64,000 bases of DNA from Lantana camara (lineage: Eukaryota > Streptophyta > Magnoliopsida > Lamiales > Verbenaceae). The translations under genes were made by a program, and so were the position numbers. The stretch covers positions 30,524,001-30,588,000 of the forward strand of contig CM074857.1 of the NCBI GenBank assembly GCA_037501455.1. The letters are read 5' to 3'. Of this stretch, positions 1-10,831 are shown piece by piece; positions within the stretch are counted from its first letter, which is position 1; each line of letters opens with the position of its first letter. The notes under the pieces are model-generated. The model worked only from the letters and a program-made list of their open reading frames with translations, did not search any database and was not told where the DNA came from.

Positions 1-870
1 TGACTACACCTACAACATAACAGATATCTGGCCTTGTACATAGCATGACATACATGATGCTTCCGACTGCCGAAGCATACGGAACATTTTTCATTTCCTC
101 TGTCTCTTCAGCTGTCTTGGGATACTGATCTCGAGACAGATGAACTCCATGTCGGAGAGGTAATGAACCTTTCTTAGAGTCAGCCATATTATATCTTGTC
201 AGCATCTTATCTATATATACTGGTTGTGATAAACCAATCATCTTATTCTTACGATCACGACAAAGTCTAATCCCTAAAATATAACTGGCCTCACCTAGGT
301 CTTTCATGTCAAGCTGATTTGACAACCAAATCTTCACTGTTGACAATACTCCTGTGTCATTCCCAATGAGCAAAATATCGTCCATATATAAATCTAAAAA
401 TGTTACAACACTACTCTGATGTCTTTTGTACACACATGGTTCATCAGACAACTGTATAAATCCAAGGGATTTAATTGCTTCATTAAATCTGATGTTCCAT
501 GATCTAGACGCTTGCTTAAGACCATAGACTGATCTATTAAGCTTGCATACTATATGCTCCTGATTTCTATCTATAAAGCCCTCAGGTTGAGCCATGTATA
601 TCTCTTCTTAAAGGTGCCCGTTCAAGAAGGTAGTCTTCACATCCATCTGCCAAATTTCATAATTATAATGAGCGGCAATGGAGAGAAGAATTCTTATAGA
701 CTTAAGCATTGCTACGGGCGAGAAGGTTTTATCGTAATCGATACCTTCTTTCTGAGTATAACCCTTTGCCACAAGCCTTGCTTTAAAGGTTTCAACCTTT
801 CCTTCCACTCCTCTTTTTCGCTTGTAGACCCATTTACATCCAATAGGTTTAATGCCCTCAGGCACCTTTA
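1..870 (-). pseudogene. Copia-1 reverse transcriptase (broken, partial)
   Basis: RVT_2-type reverse transcriptase, which copies element RNA into cDNA in virus-like particles. On the minus strand the N-terminal part shows GCKWVYKRK and [20 protein letters not shown] (865 down to about 610). An in-frame TAA near 607 follows NGHL, and the same frame then continues with QPEGF, YGLKQASRSWN and the catalytic YMDDILL (near 365-395), reaching motifs of the C-terminal half before the window edge. The catalytic aspartates are present, but the stop and the lack of a start make this a relic. RNase H should lie just left of the window. The family assignment is certain from the motifs; the clade within copia is not resolved. 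Confidence 0.9.
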
Positions 871-2100
871 CAAGTTCCTAGACTTTATTAGAATACATTG
901 AATCTAATTCAGATTCCACGGCTTTGACCCAACGATCAACGTCTATATCTTTTATAGCTTCACCATATGTGATAGGATCAGATATGTCAGATTCAACCAC
1001 TTGGGTTAATCCTAAGTATCTGTCAGGTGCCCTGACAATCCTCCCACTTTGACGGGGTTGTTGTGTACTTGTCCCTACATCATATGTTGTACCTGGTACA
1101 TCATATGTATCCAACACATTTTCAAGTATTATGGGTTCTTGGAGTTCAGTATCTGATACTGTCATTTATTCTAACACTATTTTGCTTCTACCTTTGTGGT
1201 CATTTACGAAATCGTCTTCAAGATATTTAACATTAGTGCTTACAAAAACTTTGTGATCTCTCGGATAGTAAAACATCCCACCTCTTGTTCCTTTAGGATA
1301 ACCTATGAACAAACAAACCTTTGTTCTTGATTCCAACTTGTCAGGATCCTTTCTTAACACATGGGATGGGCTTCCCCATATCCGAAGATAGGAGATACTA
1401 GGCTTCCGCCCTCGCTATAGTTCCATTGGTGTTTTAGGAACTGACTTGGATGGAACATGGTTTAATATGTGAGCTGTCGTTTCGAGAGCAAAGCCTCAAA
1501 ATGAACTTGGTAGGGTAGCATGACTCATCATGGATCTTACCATTTCCATTAGAGTTCTATTTCTCCTTTCTGCAACACTATTCTGCTAGGGTGTACTCGG
1601 TGCAGATAACTGAGACTTAATCCCATTTGCAGTGAGAAACTCTGTAGACAAATACTCTCCACCACGATCCGATCGAAGTGCCTTGATATATTTTCCAATA
1701 TGATTCTCGACTTCATCCTTATATTCTTTGAACTTTTGAAAAGCTTCACACTTATGTCTCATTAAATAGACGTATCCGTATCTGGAATAATCATCCGTAA
1801 AAGTGATGAAATACTCAAAACCTCCTCTTGCTTGAATACTCATGGGACCACACACATCTGTATGAATTAATTCAAGTAACTCTGTGGCTCAATTACATTT
1901 AGTCTTGAAAGACCTCTTTGTCATTTTTCCTTCTAAACAGGATTCGCAGACTGGAAGTTCTATCAAGTCCAAAGGACTTAATAGTCAATCCGAAATTAGT
2001 CTTTGGATCCTATTCTGATTAATATGAACAAGGCGTAGGTGCCACTTGTAAGCCTCGTTAGGCATAGGAGTTTTTCTCTTAGATGGTAAGTCAAGTTTAG
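871..2100 (-). pseudogene. Copia-1 integrase (broken)
   Basis: Decayed copia integrase, which joins cDNA to the chromosome. The HLRLVHINQNRI segment (about 1990-2050) is the GAG-pre-integrase/zinc-binding part. The catalytic core is visible at 1586-1855 with FITFTDDYSRYGYVYL (first Asp) and RSDRGGEY (second Asp). The post-core signature with LFIGYPKGTRGGMFYY and FVSTNVKYLEDDF lies at 1166-1360. A low-complexity linker with RQSGRIVRAPDRYLG (878-1165) leads to the reverse transcriptase. Fragments lie in different frames separated by stops (for example near 1165, 1400-1580 and 1890), so no functional protein is expected. Confidence 0.88.
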
Positions 2101-2379
2101 TAGTGTTAAGTTCGGAATTAGGGTTTTTATCGTGGTATAATAAGAAAAGACAATCGCTTACTGTACCAGAGCAAATAGACCTTTTATTATGCTTAATGGT
2201 TAAACATCGTTCAAAATAAACACTAAAACCATTATTCATTGAATAACTAACATAAGTCAGATTTCTACATATAAATGGTACATATAAAGTGTCTTTTAAA
2301 ACCAAAACCCTATTGCCAAAATATAATTCTACAGTCCCTACTGCTAATACAGATATACTAGTATTATCTCCGAGCAGTA

Positions 2380-2690
2380 GCTGCATCTCGTCGTCTTCAA
2401 GCTTCCTGGTTAGCTTGAATCCCTGCAATGAATTGCAGATATGATTAGTTAAACTTGAGTCCACACACCAGGAATCTGGTGGACTCCCAACTAAACATAC
2501 TTCGAATAAACAAGATATCAACATACCTTGTGCAGATGACTTAGCAGGAAGACTGGCTAAGTATTTTGGGCAATTCCTTTCCCAGTGCCTATTTCCTCCA
2601 CAATGGAAACATTTTCCCTTGCTTGCCTTAGCTTTCTTCTTCTGAACCTTACCTTTAGGATTGAAAACTTTTCGCTTTCTTTTCATCCAC
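2380..2690 (-). pseudogene. Copia-1 Gag zinc knuckle and protease (broken)
   Basis: This frame runs from 2686 downward. A basic stretch rich in Lys precedes a CCHC zinc knuckle CFHCGGNRHWERNC (about 2570-2611), the RNA-binding end of Gag. About 35 residues later comes WCVDSSLTNHIC (Asp codon near 2461), matching the copia aspartic protease site where D-S-G-A-T-N-H is usual. The usual Gly-Ala is replaced by Ser-Leu, an altered active-site loop. The frame continues through YVPFICRNLTYVS, the conserved segment after the protease. The change in the catalytic loop suggests an inactive protease even without the frameshifts. Confidence 0.88.
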
Positions 2691-3348
2691 TTATTGCCTT
2701 TTGGCTCCCGTGGAAGTCGATGCCTGTGCCAGGAGAACCGTTCCCTTAGCTTTCACTACCCCTTCTGCTACCTTGAGTTCATTCATTAGTTCAAGCAGAG
2801 TAATATCCAACTTATTCATTGAATAATTCTGCCTGAACGTATCGAATGATTTTGGTAAAGAGCACAGGATCATATCCTGTTTGCTGAGATTATCCATCTT
2901 AGCACCAAGGCTCTTAATTTCGTTCAGATAAGCATCATGTTCATAACGTTATGATCCTGAACAGGGGATCCTTCAGACATCTTAGTTACCAACAACCTTC
3001 TCATCAACTCGTGCCTACGTGTACGATTTTATCCACCGAACATCTGATGGAGATGTTCCATCATGTTCTTAGCAGCAGGCATCTCATGCATTTGGTGTTT
3101 AAGAATATTCGAGACAGATGCCAGGATGTAAGACATAGCCAGATCATTATTCTTGATCTACTTAGCATAAGTGTCTTTCAAAGCCTGGGTGACTGTGGTT
3201 TTTGGTACCCCTGGATAAGGTTCAGTGAGCACATATTTAAACCCTCGTGTCCAAACATGATATCAAGATTCATTTTCCAATCAGCATAGTTTGAACCTTC
3301 AAGCCTATTTTTCTTAATAATTGATTGAAGTGGGCTAGCGGACGTCAT
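2691..3348 (-). pseudogene. Copia-1 Gag (broken)
   Basis: The Gag start is an ATG on the minus strand at 3348-3346, followed by the typical NRLEGSNYADWKMNLDIM segment (residues about 14-31) of copia Gag. The frame is lost near 3240, after which PYPGVPKTTVTQ and ALKDTY are readable in another frame, so there is at least one frameshift. The 2691-2897 stretch carries the Gag core end with LPKSFDTFRQNY and LLELMNELKVAEG. Gag forms the particle that packages element RNA. The start is supported by its position downstream of the leader and by the family motif right after it. Confidence 0.85.
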
Positions 3349-4465
3349 TGTTCTAAAACTGAAATATTTAAAATACGCGTAAGTTATGAATCTGTATATT
3401 ACTACTTTATCTTCTAAGCATTAAATGAAATCCACATAAGCATTTTGGTTTACACAATGATGACTCAACTAACCGCAGTTAGCTCCCCGGAAGCGAGGTC
3501 GAAAAATACTGAGAAAAGCAAGAACTATTCTTAATTAACATGTCATCTAGGTAACTCTTACCAAACTATGTTAATCCACCACGTCAACCTTTGGTCTCTA
3601 AGTGAGTGTAACAGAGCTCCGAAGGGAGGTTAATACATCACTCAGTCAAGTGTACACCATTACCTAGAAATTCGTACTAGTAGGTCAAGACACTCCACGG
3701 AAGCGTGGTCGTGCTTGACTTTTCTCGTATCTTATTCCATCCGAAGAAGTCTAATCTTGTATACCGCGAACACATATACGCTGAAGGGAGTAGTACGTAT
3801 CCACTATACTATAGACGGGGTAATGGAGACCGTGAGAATTCAATTTTTTTCATCCTGCTCTCACTTGAATTTTAAGAGTTATGGATTATCTTTGATTATC
3901 ACATAATCTATTGGGCGTCTTACAATCGGAAGTGATTAATCTAATTAATACGCTCCCACATGGATTAATAAATCACATTTACAATCCTAATAATATTTTT
4001 GTCTATTTAATAACTCTTTATTAATTAGCCGGAAAAATATTAGTCCAATTATGCATTGCGTTCAATCTCTATTAAATACTATTTATATAATCATATTAAA
4101 TAAAATACGCATAATTGAAATACCATAATATCTCATATTATCATAATCATACCATAAAATTAAAAACATGCTTGCAAATAATTATCATATAAATATAATG
4201 CTTAAAATTAAATGGCATAAAGTAAACATGTTATAAATAAATTATCACATAATTAAAATCATGTTTACTGATTCGGTAATTTTTCAGGAAAAGTAATTAA
4301 ATTGTTTCCCAAGAAATACCATTCCACGTAAATTCCCAGGAAACACTGGAGGGGTCACAACGGTCCCACTTAAAAACCAGTCTCCTTTGACAGAATTTAC
4401 GTGGACAGTCGCAGATTTAAAATTATGCATTGCATGCATCATATCAATGCATGTATATATCTAGA
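3349..4465 (-). other. Copia-1 untranslated leader
   Basis: About 1.1 kb lies between the primer binding site and the gag start. The stretch is AT-rich with no sustained reading frame. It holds short direct repeats of the type ggaagcgaggtcg/ggaagcgtggtcg (near 3490 and 3700) and is what one expects of a long copia 5' leader. I see no gene in it. Confidence 0.6.
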
Positions 4466-4482
4466 GCATGGCTCTGACACCA
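4466..4482 (-). other. Copia-1 primer binding site
   Basis: On the minus strand this reads TGGTGTCAGAGCCATGC, two bases from the LTR end. It matches the plant initiator tRNA-Met type site (TGGTATCAGAGCC) with one change (A to G at position 5). It marks the internal border of the 5' LTR and confirms the minus orientation. Confidence 0.85.
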
Positions 4483-5142
4483 GTTGCTAGGAAGGGGGCC
4501 CGAAATAATACTGTTTCGGGACCGCACTTCAAAATTTTTTCCTGATTTACAGGTATCAAAATATTTCTAAAATATTTAAATATAAACAGCGGAAGACTAG
4601 CCGGATCTACTCAAGTATATACATGCAATTGCTAATAAACTTTTAAATCACAAGGCGTATAAATAAAGCATGCAATTAACACTTAAGAGCATCTAATTTA
4701 CAAAGCAGACAAATAGAGCATGCAATTAACACTTAAGAGCACCTAATTTATCATGCTTAAACAAAATATAACATAAAATAAAGACCTTTCATCGAAGATG
4801 GCTACTGCCTCTGAATTCACCTCCCGGGAACCGGATACACGATCACTTCTCGTGAAACCGGCAGAGCTTCCCTGTAATAACCACAGAGAAACCCTCGGAG
4901 TGTGGGCTCCGAAAGTATTTCTCTAAATACTAGAGAGAATAAAACTTTAAACTAGAAAACCCTTTTCAGGGTTTAATCTCCCGAAATTAAGTGTTTTATA
5001 TATTAAATATATAAACACCTAATTAAAATTAATTCCAAAATAATTAGAAATTAACTAGGAGAAAAGGGATATGGTTTCAAAGATAAAATTTCAGCCAAAA
5101 CCTATCCCAAAGTTGTTAGAAAAAATGAAGGGGCAAGACCCC

Positions 5143-5150
5143 TATTTATA
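5143..5150 (-). promoter_or_regulatory. Copia-1 LTR TATA box
   Basis: On the minus strand it reads TATAAATA followed by GGGG, the common plant LTR TATA context. It lies about 1.44 kb into the LTR and just downstream of the enhancer-like cluster at 5228-5444, so transcription should start near 5115-5120. Confidence 0.65.
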
Positions 5151-5227
5151 GGGGAAAAACCAAGGGTAAAATGGTAGTTTTATACCCCCACTTGCATTCA
5201 CAACTTGGATGCAACTTGTGAACATAC

Positions 5228-5444
5228 CACGTGATAGATCTCGTCAGTACGAGTCCAACGCCACCGGCCACTCGTCGATTGGGGCTTCCACGCGATCTCA
5301 CGCGCGGCCAGAAGGTGGACACACGTGCTACCTAGGGCTTTTGTGCATACGTGGTGGTTGTACTGGCGCTGAGTCAGCACCACCTCACCCTCAGGAGCTG
5401 ACATAGCCTGACAAGTCAGCACACGTCAGCCACTTACCACGTCA
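5228..5444 (-). promoter_or_regulatory. Copia-1 U3 cluster of G-box, TGACG and TGACTCA motifs
   Basis: Two perfect G-boxes CACGTG (5228-5233, 5322-5327), two TGACG (as-1 core, minus strand, 5424-5428 and 5440-5444), one TGACTCA/TGAGTCA (5370-5376) and further TGAC copies lie 80-300 bp upstream of the TATA box. In plants these motifs bind bZIP factors of the GBF/ABF and TGA classes. The clustering is seen; any induced transcription is inference. Confidence 0.45.
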
Positions 5445-6591
5445 TCATGCCACGTCTTCATTTTTTATTTTTATTATTTTTTTCTTTTTTTTAAAATTGA
5501 TAAATTTCCATTTTCTCCAAAATAAAATTTTGGGTATTTCCAACTCTTTGGAACTTGATTTATTTTCTTAAAAATAATCCCTTAGCTATTTTCAAACACT
5601 TTGAAAATTTATTTCTCTCTTTCCCTTTCATGTTTTATCTTTGGGTTTTCAATTGGGGCCTGCGGGGGGACCTGCAAGCCTAATTAATTTTACCTCCATA
5701 TCAACCCGTGATAAAGATTGATTACAGTTTAACAATATTTGATTCCACTAAATAAATATTGTTGCACTCTGAAATTAATTAAATTATTCACGAATTTCTC
5801 GATCTAGGATAATTTTGCATTTTACTCATCCGTGTAGATATCCATGAAAAATAAATTAATACTACTATCATTTATTTTTCACTTCTAATCTTAAATCTCC
5901 TGATTAACTTTAAGTTCAAATTTCTTGTACGTGAAACATATTCAACATACAACTTCAGTGACACATCACACGAAGTACTTTGGCCAAAGTTTTAATTTGA
6001 ACTTTGCAAATCCATTTCAGGAATATCTTTTAACCTTCCAGCAAAGCCACGGATTCCTTGATCAATATTTCTCTTTAGCACACTTTATGTAATCACCGAA
6101 CGTACAAAGGTTTTGGCCATTCGATATCGAGACCTCACTTCTGAGCAAGTTACAATGATTAACACTACATGCCTAAAGTCAAAATATTACCAGGATTAAG
6201 AGTCCAATGCTCCATGGTATTTGTTCATTTTAGATAGTAGTTTAAAATTAACTATCTTAGTGGTCCAGTTTGCGGTTTCCAAATCCATTGAAAATCATCA
6301 ATTTGTTATAACTGGAAACTCCATTTCCCTATGACGAAAGACTAATCATCTTATATAACACATTATAGTCCTGATAAGAACTTATTCTTATGTTACCGAC
6401 TTGAACATTAATGACGCGTGATTTCGGTATTCAAAGCCTTTTCCTACAAAACACATTTCATATAAGAACCCCATCAGACGTCATTAATTATGTTAATATA
6501 CTCATAACTTGCAATAATTTCAGTTTTATTAATCCAACAAAATACGAAGTATTTAAAAAAAATTTGGATTTTTAGGGCACTAATCCCAACA

Positions 6592-7884
6592 TACTTTACA
6601 TTTGCAGTGCGTCGTATTTGGTCCATATAGAGTCTAAGTCTTAGGTTCTCGTGTTCTCTTTTTAGACGAGGTAGCCGGTAACGAGCCCGAGACCTAGCTT
6701 TGCTCATTCTCACTCCTTTCACTTGAAAGCACAAGCTGAGGTTAGAAATTTTGTATAGTTATGACCTAAAGCCTTTATGTGACGTTTTCAAGCCTCACAT
6801 GCGATTATATATATTATATATATATAAATAGATGTTGGATATGATATGTTTATGGTCTTGTGGAACAATTTTGATTTGAAAAGGTATTTATGAAAGCATA
6901 TGTAAGCTATTTTGGAAAATATTCTATGTTTAAGTTTGTTAGCAAGTTTTGCCATGAAAGATTGGTATCCCCGGGACGGTATTGGGTCGTCGGGGCACGG
7001 CCAGTGCATAGTCTCCATCCAAGGTATCATGCGCGATCCCGAGAGCTAGGTAAGGCATGGTATTTTGATGTCTTCGATGTGAAAGCCGGGGAAGGCACGT
7101 TGTGGGTTAGCTACCCCGCGTGAGTTTGTTAAAGTTATGGATGGTAGGGCTACGCGTGTGGCTCTTCTATCATTGGAGTAGAGGCTGGATATGTTTCTGA
7201 TTTTTGTTTTATTTTGATATGAGAAGTAAAGGTTGGAAGCTCGTTCTTGCCGAGTATGTGATATGATCTGTTATGGGAATTATGAATTGGAATAGAATCT
7301 TTGAAATGGTTTTAAGTATATATGTTTGTTTTGAAATGTTTTGGTTTGTAAAACCTATTATGGTTCGTAAATCCACTTTTGTTATGTGCTATACTTTATA
7401 TATATAGTGTGTGAGTGTGCGTTAGCCCCCTCACTCAGTCAGTTGACTGACCCCTAGTTTTCTTTTTCAGTTTCAAGTGCTTCTTTTGACCTCGAGCTAG
7501 GCGGAGAAGTGTGCCCTTCGAGTCGCACTTACGGGTCTAGGTCTTGTTTTGCATATGTCTACATACACTCCATCTTATTTTGTAATTATGACTTGAATAT
7601 TTGGGACTTGATTACTTTTGTTTTGATGAGGCCGTGAGGGCCATTGTACATGATGATTATGTGTTGGTACCTATAATTATATATGATATGCACATAATCT
7701 ACCTGTCTTGATTTTATTTGTTTATCTTCGGCGCACTCTGTGTTAGTTTAGTTAGCTCCGCCTGGCTTACTGAGTGAGTTGGTCTCCCGTTCGCTAAGGT
7801 TCGGATTCGGGTATGGACTTTCCATTTCATAACCGGGTTTGGATCTTGGTTCGGGGGATGCGGTCCCTACGTTAGGGTGCTACA
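6592..7884 (+). repeat. Gypsy A 5' LTR, right part
   Basis: It matches the last ~1.34 kb of the 3' LTR (from about 23642), including the TATA-like run, the CAGTCAGTTGACTG hairpin (7436-7449) and the end GGGTGCTACA. It lacks a ~50-bp block present in the 3' LTR near 24012-24075. It ends at 7884, eight bases before the primer site. Confidence 0.9.
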
Positions 7885-7892
7885 TCCTTAAG

Positions 7893-7904
7893 TGGTATCA
7901 AAGC
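7893..7904 (+). other. Gypsy A primer binding site
   Basis: TGGTATCAAAGC, one change (G to A) from the initiator tRNA-Met match TGGTATCAGAGC, eight bases after the LTR end at 7884. Confidence 0.8.
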
Positions 7905-8100
7905 GCGGTTGCAAAACCCGGCTCTAGTGTCGTGTTGAGTCTGTCTAGGTCATACGACTTAGGACAATGTGATTATATGATTATGTGAATATGTTATTAT
8001 ACGACTTGATTATTTGAATACTTGTTTACTTTATTAATCGTATACATGATCATATACTAACCTACATGCATCTATATTATTTGAATCTTTGAATTTCAGG

Positions 8101-8883
8101 ATACCTCCACGAAGAAGGGTTCGTGGGCAAACACCGGATTTAAATCAACCGCGTCCCGAGAATGCACCTCCGCCACCACCTATGAATGTAGAGAATATAG
8201 TTCAAGCTCTTCTCAATCAACTTCAACAAACTCAAAGAAACCTCCTCCATGTATAAGGACTTCCAAAATAACAATCCTCCAAAGTGGTATGGAGGTAATG
8301 ACATCAACGCGGAGGAGTGGATATTAGAGATAAGGGGTATTTGGGAAATATGTCCGGGGATTCCCAAGATAAAGCGGTTTGCACGGGTCGATTCATACAA
8401 GGGCAAGCGGTGGTTTGGCTTAAAAGTGTTCGATCTAAGTTAGAGAGGATCGGGATGGAGTTTAATTGGGAGACTTTTGTGCAGGAATTCCATGAGGAGT
8501 ACATTCCTCATAGTGCACAAGAACACCGTCTCCAAGAGTTCTCCGACTTGAAGCAGGGTAATCGGATGGTGGAGGAGTATATATTGGAATTCGAGAGGCT
8601 TGCACCCTATGCCACTCACATCACCGACAATGATACTCACAAAGCTTGGCAATTTCTTCATGGGATTCGTCATGAACTTCAAGAGGCCCAAAAGACAAGG
8701 TTGAAGCCTCCACCTTTTTCTTTTGGTCAAGGTTCGGGATCCGGTTCTGGATCGGGTAAGAGGCCCGTTTCTTATGCTCCTGGAGCTCCTACTACACCGG
8801 TTTTTCGTCCCTAGGGTTTCAGGAATAAAAAGCCCCGTGTTACCGGTCCCATTACACCTACTGCGCCTCTAGTTTTATCGGCT
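8101..8883 (+). pseudogene. Gypsy A Gag (broken)
   Basis: Homologous to D Gag but inactivated. The position of the D start codon is ATA here (8101-8103). A block is missing after the CTTCAACAAACTC segment, the frame shifts near 8440, about 70 bp are missing near 8680-8700 relative to D, and a TAG stands at 8812-8814. Recognisable Gag core motifs are NNPPKWYGG, EFNWETFVQEFHEEY and LEFERLAPYATHITD, typical of the retrotransposon Gag family (PF03732). Gag would form the particle and bind RNA. Confidence 0.9.
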
Positions 8884-10831
8884 TTGGCTCCACCTCTTTG
8901 TGATTATTGTCAAGGAAAGCATCCCGTTGAGAAGTGTTGGAAGATTTTGGGCAAGTGCTATATGTGCGGGTCTTCTGAGCACAAGATCGATACTTACCCG
9001 AACAAGAGGCCAGCTGTTCAGGGTCATGTATATGCTCTTGAGGGAGAGGTGGAAGCTGCTAATCTCGATCCAAATACCGTGATAGAAGGTACAATAAACA
9101 TTTATGGCATATCGTTACATGCATTGTTTGATCCTGGGGCCACGTATTCTTTTATTTCCCGGGATGTTGTTGCTTCTTTGACTTTGCTTGCTGAATTATC
9201 TGCGCATGTGTATGTGGTAAGTTCACTGTTGGGAGGTTGTTTGGAGACAGACAGGGTGTTCCGGGAGTGTCCAGTTTGTTTTGGAGATCGTGTTTTCTTT
9301 ACTGATTTGATAGAGATGCCTATGAAGAAGTATGGGGCGATTCTTGGTATGGATTGGCTTTACAGACATCGAGCAGTAATGGATTGTCATGAGAAGAAGG
9401 TCTCCCTGGGTTCAATGGTATTTACGGGGTGAGAGGTTGAAGTCCAGCCCATTTCTGTCTTTTATGGAAGAAAGTAAGCTCTTCCGGGACGGCGCGCTAG
9501 GTTTTGTAGCTTACCTTCTGAACAAACCAAAGGACCAAGCCAAACTTGACGAGACGGAGGTTGTAAGAGAGTTTCCCGATGTTTTCCCTCAGAGTTTGGG
9601 TTCTTTGCCACCGGACAGGGACATCGAGTTCGTGGTCGACCTCTATCTCGGAGCTGAGCCTTTCTCTAAGACAACGTACCGGATGACTCCTGCTGAGTTA
9701 AAGGAGCTAAAGAGTCAGCTTAATGAGCTTCTGGCCTACGATTATATCCGTCCGAGCATCTCTCCGTGGGGGTGCACCTATTCTGTTTGTGAAGAAAAAG
9801 GACGGGACCTTGAGGATGTGTAAAGATTATCGCGAGTTGAACTGGATGATAGTGAAGAATAAGTATCCATTACCTCACATCGAAGAGTTGTTCGACATCT
9901 TGCAAGGTTCACAAGTGTATTCTAAGTTGAATTTGAGTCAGGGATATTACCAACTTCGTATCCGGAAGGAAGATATTCCAAAGACTGCGTTCATTACCCG
10001 GTATGGGCGCATCGAGTTCGTGGTGATGTCGTTTGGGTTGACCAATTCCCCGGCAGTGTTCATGGACACAATGCACTGAGTGTTTAGACCATTCCTTGAC
10101 AAGTTTGTGGTTATGTTCATAGACAACATCTTGGTGTACTCGAAGTCTGCAGAAGTGCATGCACATCACCTCAGGATTGTCTTGGAGACTCTTAGAGAGC
10201 ACAAGCTTTATGCTAAATTTGGCAAGTGCGAGTTTTGGATCGACAGAGTTACATTCTTAGGCCATATAATTTCAGGCAAGGGAATTGAAGTTGATCCCTC
10301 CAAGACAGAGACCGTGGCTCAACGGGAGAGACCAAAGAATGCCTCCAAAGTAAGAAGTTTTCTTGGGTTAGCGGGTTACTATAAGAGATTCGTGAAGGAT
10401 TTCTCCAAGATTGCATGCCCGTTGACTCGCTTAACAAAGAAAGAGGTAAAGTACGAGTGGGAAGATATGTGCGAGATAAGTTTTCAAACCTTGAAGGAAA
10501 GGTTAACTTCGGCACCAGTTCTTACCCTACCTGAGGGATCCGAGGGCTATTCAGTTTACACAGATGCTTCGAAGGAAGGCCTCGGATGTGTGTTAATGCA
10601 AGATGACCGAGTGGTGGCCTATGCTACTAGGAAGTTGAAAGAACACGAAAAAAATTACCGCACTCATGATCTTGAGCTTGCAGCGGCCGTGTTTGCTTTG
10701 TCTAAATGGTGCCACTACCTCTACCAGACTAATTTTGAGATATTCACTGATCATAAGAGCCTCAAGTATCTTTTTACCTAGAAGGAACTTAACAACAGAC
10801 AGAGGCATTGGATGGAATTCTTAGAGGATTA
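8884..10831 (+). pseudogene. Gypsy A pol, first part: zinc knuckles, protease, RT, RNase H start
   Basis: Two CCHC-like knuckles (CDYCQGKHPVEKC and CYMCGSSEHKIDT, where the last Cys of the second is lost) are followed by the protease loop LFDPGATYSF (near 9127) and the reverse transcriptase with [14 protein letters not shown]. The catalytic box is FIDNI where D has FIDDI, so one catalytic Asp is mutated (near 10120). RNase H starts with [13 protein letters not shown]. Extra G residues shift the frame near 9426 and 9768; stops are TGA at 10077 and TAG at 10779. The frame is cut at 10831 by element B between [11 protein letters not shown] and the DALSR motif. Confidence 0.92.
10827..10831. repeat. 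Target site duplication of element B, left copy
   Basis: GATTA immediately before the LTR start TGTAACACCCCG, repeated at 20702-20706 immediately after the LTR end GCTACA. In D the uninterrupted site reads gaggattatgactgc, so the 5-bp duplication is exact. Five bases is the usual gypsy duplication. Confidence 0.93.

Larger units (their letters stand above)
1..6591 (-). mobile_element. Copia-1: Ty1/copia LTR retrotransposon, 5' portion
   Basis: Minus-strand copia element running off the left edge, so its 3' LTR and RNase H are not seen. Reading leftward from 6591 come a 5' LTR, a primer binding site, a leader, gag, protease, integrase and reverse transcriptase; integrase before RT is the copia order. 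All coding parts are broken by stops and frameshifts. The outer LTR end at 6591 abuts sequence that continues collinearly with the 3' LTR of gypsy A (compare 6592 onward with about 23642 onward), so copia-1 inserted into the 5' LTR of A and is younger than A. A target duplication beginning TACTT (6592-6596) is predicted on the unseen side. Confidence 0.9.
4485..6591 (-). repeat. Copia-1 5' LTR (2107 bp)
   Basis: Bounded by TGTTGGGATTAGTGCCC at the outer end (minus strand, from 6591) and ...CTAGCA at the inner end (4485), two bases before the primer site; these give the TG...CA termini. The U3 part (about 5200-6591) is AT-rich with a G-box/TGACG cluster next to the TATA box. The R-U5 part (4485-5120) contains a direct duplication of roughly 50 bp with the shared core catgcaattaacacttaaga near 4669 and 4719. 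The partner LTR is outside the window, so no age can be estimated. Confidence 0.88.

Noticed and set aside
5198..5422. Overlapping open frames on both strands in the copia-1 LTR
   Set aside because: They coincide with the promoter motif cluster; no domain and no start context.
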